A stretch of DNA of 29,512 nucleotides from an uncultured Pedobacter sp. (GTDB taxonomy: Bacteria > Bacteroidota > Bacteroidia > Sphingobacteriales > Sphingobacteriaceae). Location of the stretch: assembly GCA_938008555.1 (NCBI GenBank), contig CALLKE010000234.1:1-29512 (forward strand), in the 5' to 3' direction. Shown here one piece after another: positions 25,003-29,512 of this stretch (positions within the stretch are counted from its first letter, which is position 1; every line of letters starts with the position of its first letter). Under the pieces are notes generated by a model that was given only the letters and a program-made list of their open reading frames with translations, did not search any database and was not told where the DNA came from. The position numbers and the translations under genes are program-made.

Positions 25003-26733
25003 TTAGACAGCATGCATACTAAAGTATTCAGCAAATGGACCGAGCGCTAATGCTGGGAAGAAGGATAATGCCGCAATAATAAATATGACTACAAATACCA
25101 TCACCCCGAAAATGGTCGTATCCGTTTGTAATGTACCTGCTCCTTCTGGAATATATTTTTTTTGCGCCAATAGCCCCGCAATAGCCAGCGGACCCACGAT
25201 AGGTAAATATCGACTTAAGAGAATAACAACTCCTGTCGATATATTCCAGAATGGATTATTGGCGGTTAGCCCTGCAAAACCACTTCCATTGTTTGCTGCA
25301 CTTGAAGTGTATTGATATAACATTTCCGAGAAACCATGATAGCCTGGATTGCCCAACCAAGCTGTCGCTTTTCCATTGAACCAATAGCCCATCGCTACAT
25401 CGTGGGCCGTGAGATAGGATGCGAGAGCCGTTCCTGATAAAATCAATAAAGGATGAAGGATAGCAATAACGGCAGCTATCTTCACTTCTCTTGCTTCCAC
25501 TTTTTTACCCAGAAACTCGGGTGTTCGCCCGACCATCAGACCAGAAATAAATACTGCCAGGATGATGAAGATGTAAAAATTTAACAATCCAACGCCGACT
25601 CCTCCATATAGTGAATTGACCATCATGCCTAACATCGCTAAGCCACCTGTTAGCGGGGTAAGGCTGTCATGCATACAATTTGCTGAACCATTCGAAGTAG
25701 CTGTTGTGATAATACTCCAAAATGCTGATGCCGCCGAACCCAAACGAACCTCTTTGCCTTCCATGCTACCCAGTGTTTGACTGATCCCAATTTTAGTGAT
25801 GGCTGAATTTCCGCTCATTTCTTGTATAACAGCAGGAACTAAGAGGATTAAAAAGCCAACAGTCATCACCCCAAAAATCATCCACGCTAGTTTTCTACGG
25901 TTCAAGTAATAGCCCAAAGCAAAAACCATGGCAATCGGGATAAGAATAATGAGCATACTTTCGACGGAATTGCTCAGATAAGTGGGATTTTCTAATGGAT
26001 GTGCTGAATTAGTACCAAAAAATCCACCGCCATTTGTTCCTGCCTGTTTAATAGCAACCAATGCAGCTACAGGTCCCCTCGAAACTTGCACAGTATCCCC
26101 CTGTAATGTGATAATATGTGCTTTCCCTTCCCAATTCATTGGGACACCACTAAGGACAAGTATAACAGCTGAGATAAAAGCAATAGGAAGTAATACTCTT
26201 GTACAGCTTTTAATGAAATAATTATAAAAGTTGCCCAATCTTTCCGTTTGTCGTTCTTTCATTGCATTAAATACCATTGCACAAGCTGCCATACCTACTC
26301 CAGCACTCACAAACTGAAAAAACATAACACCTACTATCTGACCTAAATAGCTCATCTGAGTTTCACCCGAATAATCCTGTAAGTCACAATTAGCCAAAAA
26401 AGAGATCGTCGTATTAAAGGCCAAATCTGGAGACATCGATGGATTGTGATCTGGATTCAAAGGCAACCAACCTTGGTTCATCAAAATAAAAAAACAGATA
26501 AAAAACCAAATCAGATTGATAGTTAATAAAGCATATAGATGCTGCTTCCAATTCATCTCTTCATTAGAGTCTATTCCACTTATTTTAAAAAAGATCTTTT
26601 CCAGTGGCCCCAATGTAGAATCTAAGAACGTTTTCTCACCCACATACACTTTTGCGATATATTTTCCCAGGGGTATTGCTAAAAGCACCGTAGCAAGAAA
26701 CATGCTCATGATGCCAATGATTTCAGTATTCAT
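25003..26733 (-). CDS. kdpA: K+-transporting ATPase subunit A
   Basis: The 576-aa ion-channel-like subunit, with about ten membrane helices and four pore-loop repeats that form the K+ filter. The loops are recognisable as FLANCDLQDYSGE (first), KQAGTNGGGFFGTNSAHPLENPT (second), TTATSNGSANCMHDSLTPLTGG (third) and TSSAANNGSGFAGL (fourth). NPTYLSNSVESMLIILIPIA and MVGRTPEFLGKKVE are also family hallmarks. Length is normal. The start at 26733 follows kdpF by 15 bp. K+ enters through this subunit before the ATP-driven step in KdpB. Confidence 0.97.
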   Translation of the reverse strand: MNTEIIGIMSMFLATVLLAIPLGKYIAKVYVGEKTFLDSTLGPLEKIFFKISGIDSNEEMNWKQHLYALLTINLIWFFICFFILMNQGWLPLNPDHNPSMSPDLAFNTTISFLANCDLQDYSGETQMSYLGQIVGVMFFQFVSAGVGMAACAMVFNAMKERQTERLGNFYNYFIKSCTRVLLPIAFISAVILVLSGVPMNWEGKAHIITLQGDTVQVSRGPVAALVAIKQAGTNGGGFFGTNSAHPLENPTYLSNSVESMLIILIPIAMVFALGYYLNRRKLAWMIFGVMTVGFLILLVPAVIQEMSGNSAITKIGISQTLGSMEGKEVRLGSAASAFWSIITTATSNGSANCMHDSLTPLTGGLAMLGMMVNSLYGGVGVGLLNFYIFIILAVFISGLMVGRTPEFLGKKVEAREVKIAAVIAILHPLLILSGTALASYLTAHDVAMGYWFNGKATAWLGNPGYHGFSEMLYQYTSSAANNGSGFAGLTANNPFWNISTGVVILLSRYLPIVGPLAIAGLLAQKKYIPEGAGTLQTDTTIFGVMVFVVIFIIAALSFFPALALGPFAEYFSMHAV

Positions 26734-26748
26734 TTTTGTGGGGCAGAT

Positions 26749-26826
26749 TTAAAATTTTTCTGGTTTCAGGAGAACATATACGAGATACGCAAAAACAACA
26801 AGCGCTAAAACAAAAAGTGCTTCCAT
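26749..26826 (-). CDS. kdpF: K+-transporting ATPase subunit F (25 aa)
   Basis: A 25-codon frame immediately upstream of kdpA encodes a single hydrophobic helix (MEALFVLALVVFAYLVYVLL) ending KPEKF. The YLVY-L-KPE-F ending is the KdpF pattern; E. coli KdpF ends YLVYALINAEAF. KdpF is a small membrane peptide that stabilises the Kdp complex. It is 15 bp from kdpA and 5 bp from the preceding peptide gene. Confidence 0.88.
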   Translation of the reverse strand: MEALFVLALVVFAYLVYVLLKPEKF

Positions 26827-26831
26827 AGATT

Positions 26832-26915
26832 TTAAAATTTTTCAAAAAATTCAACAGACTTGAAGCAAATACCAAATAAAATGATTGTCAGAGTAATGAG
26901 AATTATTGTTGCCAT
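26832..26915 (-). CDS. 27-aa putative membrane peptide heading the kdp operon
   Basis: A 27-codon frame beginning ATG at 26915 and stopping 5 bp before kdpF. Translation gives one hydrophobic helix, MATIILITLTIILFGICF, then KSVEFFEKF. It is not a second copy of kdpF but has the same plan: one helix followed by a short charged tail ending Glu-Lys-Phe. Tight spacing and same strand suggest it is translated with kdpF and kdpA. I do not know an established name for it. It could be an extra Kdp subunit, a leader peptide controlling kdpF translation, or chance; the amphiphilic pattern and spacing favour a real gene. Confidence 0.55.
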   Translation of the reverse strand: MATIILITLTIILFGICFKSVEFFEKF

Positions 26916-27199
26916 AAATCGGATTAATTTTATTTCGAAATGTAGCTATTTATATTTCACAAAACACCAATTAAGTATAAATTATTTACAAAAAGTGAAT
27001 TTTTTTTAAAAAACAAATGATTTGTCAAAATGAGGGGTTTTATCAGAAAATATATCCATTCTACTTTCCCAATTTTCGACACAATGTAGCAGCTCCAATG
27101 CTTTTAGCTATTTCCGTTTTAGAATTAAAAAAGCTGTGTTTTTTCTATCATGGCAAATAGTTATTTGAATAATATAACCACACCTATTACTTTACTACC
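26916..27199. other. A+T-rich promoter-containing gap upstream of the kdp operon
   Basis: Apart from the 59-codon frame that follows, I see no gene here. The stretch near 26990-27030 has long T- and A-runs next to the operon start and should contain the kdp promoter (- strand). A clear TTTG/TAnnTTTG pair was not found. I looked for the conserved parts of a ydaO-type c-di-AMP riboswitch, which precedes kdp genes in some bacteria, and did not see them. Confidence 0.45.
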
Positions 27200-27379
27200 A
27201 TGGATAGCAGCAGCTTTCACCCTCACAACCAACAAAAAGTCATTTTTATCGACAACTATGTGACATCTTACCTTTTATTGCCATCATCACCATTCAAAGA
27301 TCAATTATTCCCTCAACGCACACTCTGGGATCAACGATTCCTTCCTATTTTGTTCCCTTTTAGAACGAGCGCACCTTAA
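27200..27379 (+). pseudogene. 59-codon frame, possibly a relic of a response regulator
   Basis: The frame runs from ATG 27200 to TAA 27379 and diverges from the kdp operon. Residues 13-27 (KVIFIDNYVTSYLLL) recall the first beta strand and acidic pocket of a receiver domain (K-ILIIDD-----LL). Residues 44-56 (DQRFLPILFPFRT) recall the R-NV-PI-LPPLRER segment of sigma-54 activators. If both are real, the middle is deleted. It is equally possible that this is a meaningless frame. The evidence is by eye only and weak. Confidence 0.2.
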
Positions 27380-27488
27380 AATAAGCTCTAAGATAGTGCC
27401 TTAAATTTTTGATTGGTTTAGTCGAACCAGCAATAGTATTATTAGGTGACATTAGACATTCCTGCCAATATTTTTTTTGGAAAACGAA

Positions 27489-28706
27489 CTATGCGAGATA
27501 GTAGATGTGATGATTTGGAAGCTGGTGATATTGATACTGTATTCTACTTTCTATAGTATTTGTTTCGGTGATAATATCTTTGGCTGGTGTAGAATCCAAT
27601 ATGTGGGCGTCCCGTTGGCCACGTATAGTGAGTTGGTCTCCATATGGATTGATGGCAATATATTTGCTCATTTCAGGCCTGTACACAGGAAACTGGTGTG
27701 TTTTATCGTCAATATACGTTTTCATGGGATAATTGTACGCTGCGACATGAAAGTGCTTGACGCTGTTTAGGCTTTTCCACGGTGATTGTGCACTGTTTTT
27801 ATAAGAAATCATCGCATCCGAATCCGCAATATGCTCTACGATTAGAAGATTACCGAAACCAACTCCAACACGTCCAAAATCATAATAATAACCATATGAT
27901 GCGATGGCATCACGAATATTGTGGCGCACCCAATACAGTGCAACATTATGTGTACTTTGAGCTGCTGCTCGCTGTGCAGCAAGCATGCTCACTTGCGCAG
28001 TAGTCATATGTTGTCCATTCTCTAACATGTAAATGGAATTCAAGTGGATTATTGGATTATATCCCATGATATCATGTGCAAGACTTATTGCGCGAGTCCA
28101 AGCTTCGGCTCTTGTTCGGTAAACTTCATTAACTGTGGTGGTAGACTTAAAGCAGATAAGCATTCCATTTTTTTCAGCCTTCCAAATTACTGAGCCAGGG
28201 TAATTGTCAGGAGGAGGATATTGCATCGCATCTTCGTTGAATTGCATTCCAACACCTATATCTCGTGTATCTCCCGCAGTCAAAACGTTTTGACCAACCC
28301 AGCCCCAGCACTGAAATTGGATGCCATTGGATGTGGGCAGAAGCGTATGCGGTCCTCGAACGGTTGAAGGCAATGGATACCCATTGAGTAGGCAATAGGC
28401 AGCAAAGTTTGCTTCATCTTCAAGCGCCTGTTCATTGAGTAAAATCGACTCTGAGGAATAAGACAAACGCCCTTGTCGTTGCTGGATCACATGAGTCAAT
28501 TCATGTGCAAGTAACTGCAAGCCCGAAGCTGACGACAGATCATATGCATCTGGTGCAAATGTAATTGTAGTACCTGAGGTCATTGCGTGGGCATTAAACG
28601 CGAGCAGCTCAGAACCAATACGTATAGTAATGTCAGACAGATTAGCCTCAAAAGCTTTTTCCATCCAATTTCTAATTGCTAAAGGTATCCGTGTTTCATT
28701 CATCAT
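27489..28706 (-). CDS. DUF4157-domain protein, putative contractile-injection-system cargo
   Basis: A 405-aa protein opening with a DUF4157 domain (about residues 5-110). It shows the pattern IPLAIRNWMEKAFEANLSDITIRIG, AFNAHAMTSGTTITFAPDAY, then the zinc-protease motif LLAHELTHVIQQRQG (His68, Glu69, His72). A third acidic ligand is probable in ALEDEAN (Glu98 likely). DUF4157 is known as an N-terminal domain of toxins loaded by extracellular contractile injection systems; some act as self-processing or packaging domains. Residues 125-405 do not match a family I recognise; they include HDIMGYNPIIHLNSIYML and a Tyr/His-rich tail. No signal peptide is present, in keeping with injection rather than Sec export. 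It stands alone, with no sheath, tube or immunity gene adjacent. Two adjacent Met codons could start it. Confidence 0.82.
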   Translation of the reverse strand: MMNETRIPLAIRNWMEKAFEANLSDITIRIGSELLAFNAHAMTSGTTITFAPDAYDLSSASGLQLLAHELTHVIQQRQGRLSYSSESILLNEQALEDEANFAAYCLLNGYPLPSTVRGPHTLLPTSNGIQFQCWGWVGQNVLTAGDTRDIGVGMQFNEDAMQYPPPDNYPGSVIWKAEKNGMLICFKSTTTVNEVYRTRAEAWTRAISLAHDIMGYNPIIHLNSIYMLENGQHMTTAQVSMLAAQRAAAQSTHNVALYWVRHNIRDAIASYGYYYDFGRVGVGFGNLLIVEHIADSDAMISYKNSAQSPWKSLNSVKHFHVAAYNYPMKTYIDDKTHQFPVYRPEMSKYIAINPYGDQLTIRGQRDAHILDSTPAKDIITETNTIESRIQYQYHQLPNHHIYYLA

Positions 28707-29076
28707 TCAGTGGTTTACGAAATCCTGTTATTCAAAACAACGCACATCAGTATACACTGCCCCCCCCTAATGTAAAAAAAATATATGGTAGTGTTATTGG
28801 TTATGCTCTTAAATGTATAATAGTTTAAAACTTCTGATCACCATGATTAATTTGATTCAAGGCTAATGATTTGTCAAGATTCTTATCAGAATGTGGTTAC
28901 TCTTCTAATTAATCTTTTGGAAGTATCTACACCTTCAATAATTTTTTAATTCTTTCGCATTAAGAAACTATTTATCAAATAATTATGCCAAAAAGCGAAG
29001 TTTTAAAGCTATCATGTATGTTAAAAGTATAAATCATTTATATTATAATTGCGGCCAATTAATCAGTTTTTAAATT
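28707..29076. other. Intergenic gap with an 8-C homopolymer
   Basis: This A+T-rich gap separates the divergent DUF4157 and lipoprotein genes, so both promoters should be here. The striking feature is a run of eight C residues at 28760-28767, about 54 bp before the DUF4157 start codon. Such tracts are prone to slippage and could alter promoter spacing. I see no RNA gene or reading frame of note. Confidence 0.5.
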
Positions 29077-29436
29077 ATGCAATACCCAAAATTTTCGTGC
29101 AGCCTTATCCTTATTGGACTACTAGGCACCGCTTGTCAGAAAGAAGCGATGGTTTCTCCAGTTCAATCAAACCTAGTTGCTTCAGTTTCAAGTGGAAGAG
29201 GACAGGCTGGAAATCCAAATCAACAAAAAAGGCCCCCCTTTGAAAGGCAAAATGCAATACGTGAATCATCTCCCCCTCCAAAACGTACAAAACAACCTGT
29301 GACGTACAAACACCGTCCAAATTCGAATGTTTCATCATCTAAACGAGACCCTAACTATAATCCATTTGCCGAAAGCTTTAGAAAAGCAATAAAAGGAATG
29401 GAAGCAGGAGCTACTACTACACAAAAACCCAATTAA
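29077..29436 (+). CDS. Small putative lipoprotein, function unknown
   Basis: A 119-aa protein with a lipoprotein-like leader: a short N-region with one Lys, hydrophobic SLILIGLLGTA, then Cys20. The lipobox LGTAC is looser than the usual L[AS][GA]C but acceptable for Bacteroidota. The mature part is low-complexity and basic/proline-rich (RPPFERQNA, SPPPKRTKQP, SSKRDPNYNPFAESFRKA), with no recognisable domain, so it probably forms an unstructured surface or periplasmic peptide. I chose ATG 29077 because it opens the signal peptide; other frames in the region lack such a leader. The neighbour beyond the window is unknown. Confidence 0.6.
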   Translation: MQYPKFSCSLILIGLLGTACQKEAMVSPVQSNLVASVSSGRGQAGNPNQQKRPPFERQNAIRESSPPPKRTKQPVTYKHRPNSNVSSSKRDPNYNPFAESFRKAIKGMEAGATTTQKPN

Positions 29437-29512
29437 GAGAAGAAGCTACCTTTTGTGGAGACTGTACACTGAACTGTGTCAAGGTTAAAAAGCGATCAAA
29501 AAAGCTAATTAA

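Noticed and set aside
26916..27199. c-di-AMP (ydaO-type) riboswitch before kdp
   Set aside because: The conserved G-rich elements and multi-stem layout were not visible in this A/T-run-rich stretch.
27477..28003. + strand frames of 97 and 73 codons opposite the DUF4157 gene
   Set aside because: They lie entirely within a gene with a clear domain, lack family similarity and have no plausible leader or neighbour.
1..29512. CRISPR array, tRNA, rRNA or prophage
   Set aside because: I found no regularly spaced repeats of CRISPR length, no cloverleaf with a T-loop GTTCGAATC core, no rRNA signatures and no phage structural genes.

Overview
The window is A+T-rich chromosomal DNA from a Gram-negative bacterium, most likely a member of the Bacteroidota. 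The pointers are a CMP-KDO synthetase (LPS synthesis), a split KdpD sensor, a beta-barrel porin embedded in the kdp operon, a MarR-fadN-fadA-fadE cluster, weak or absent Shine-Dalgarno sequences, and a DUF4157 protein of the kind carried by contractile injection systems. Intact and decayed insertion sequences beside proline-rich paralogous proteins would suit a host- or amoeba-associated lineage such as the Amoebophilaceae. That placement is inference; no rRNA or other marker is present.

Layout. (1) 1-4800 is an accessory block: two tandem paralogous proteins of unknown function (470-2452 and 3155-4690), the first with in-frame minisatellites. Between them lies what looks like a badly decayed IS1-type transposase. 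(2) 4804-5744 is an apparently intact IS5-family element with 19-bp imperfect inverted repeats. (3) 5948-12161 is a fatty-acid beta-oxidation cluster on the + strand (MarR regulator, fadN, fadA, fadE), with palindromes just before marR and fadA. It ends at a near-perfect 55-bp bidirectional terminator. (4) 12402-14426 (- strand) holds a glutaryl-CoA dehydrogenase-type enzyme and kdsB. (5) 14567-15787 (+) is a LolC/E-type ABC permease with a TTG start. (6) 15806-18019 (-) holds an unknown 231-aa protein, mazG and a glutathione peroxidase. (7) 18179-26915 (-) is a kdp potassium-uptake operon. In transcription order it is a 27-codon membrane peptide, kdpF, kdpA, kdpB, kdpC, a porin, a kinase-less kdpD and a separate sensor kinase. 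(8) 27489-28706 (-) is a DUF4157 putative injection-system cargo protein. (9) 29077-29436 (+) is a small putative lipoprotein.

How the genes fit together. FadE, FadN and FadA cover acyl-CoA dehydrogenation, hydration, 3-hydroxyacyl-CoA oxidation and thiolysis, the same order as the Bacillus subtilis fadNAE operon; the adjacent MarR protein is the obvious candidate regulator. KdpFABC forms the high-affinity K+ pump, the porin could admit K+ through the outer membrane, and the KdpD fragment plus kinase would sense K+ or turgor. No intact kdpE-type response regulator is visible. A 59-codon ORF upstream of the operon could be its relic, but this is weakly supported.

Most novel-looking items: the tandem paralogs with shifting low-complexity segments, the extra 27-aa peptide before kdpF, the DUF4157 protein with an unrecognised C-terminal region and a C8 tract upstream, and the kinase-less KdpD arrangement.
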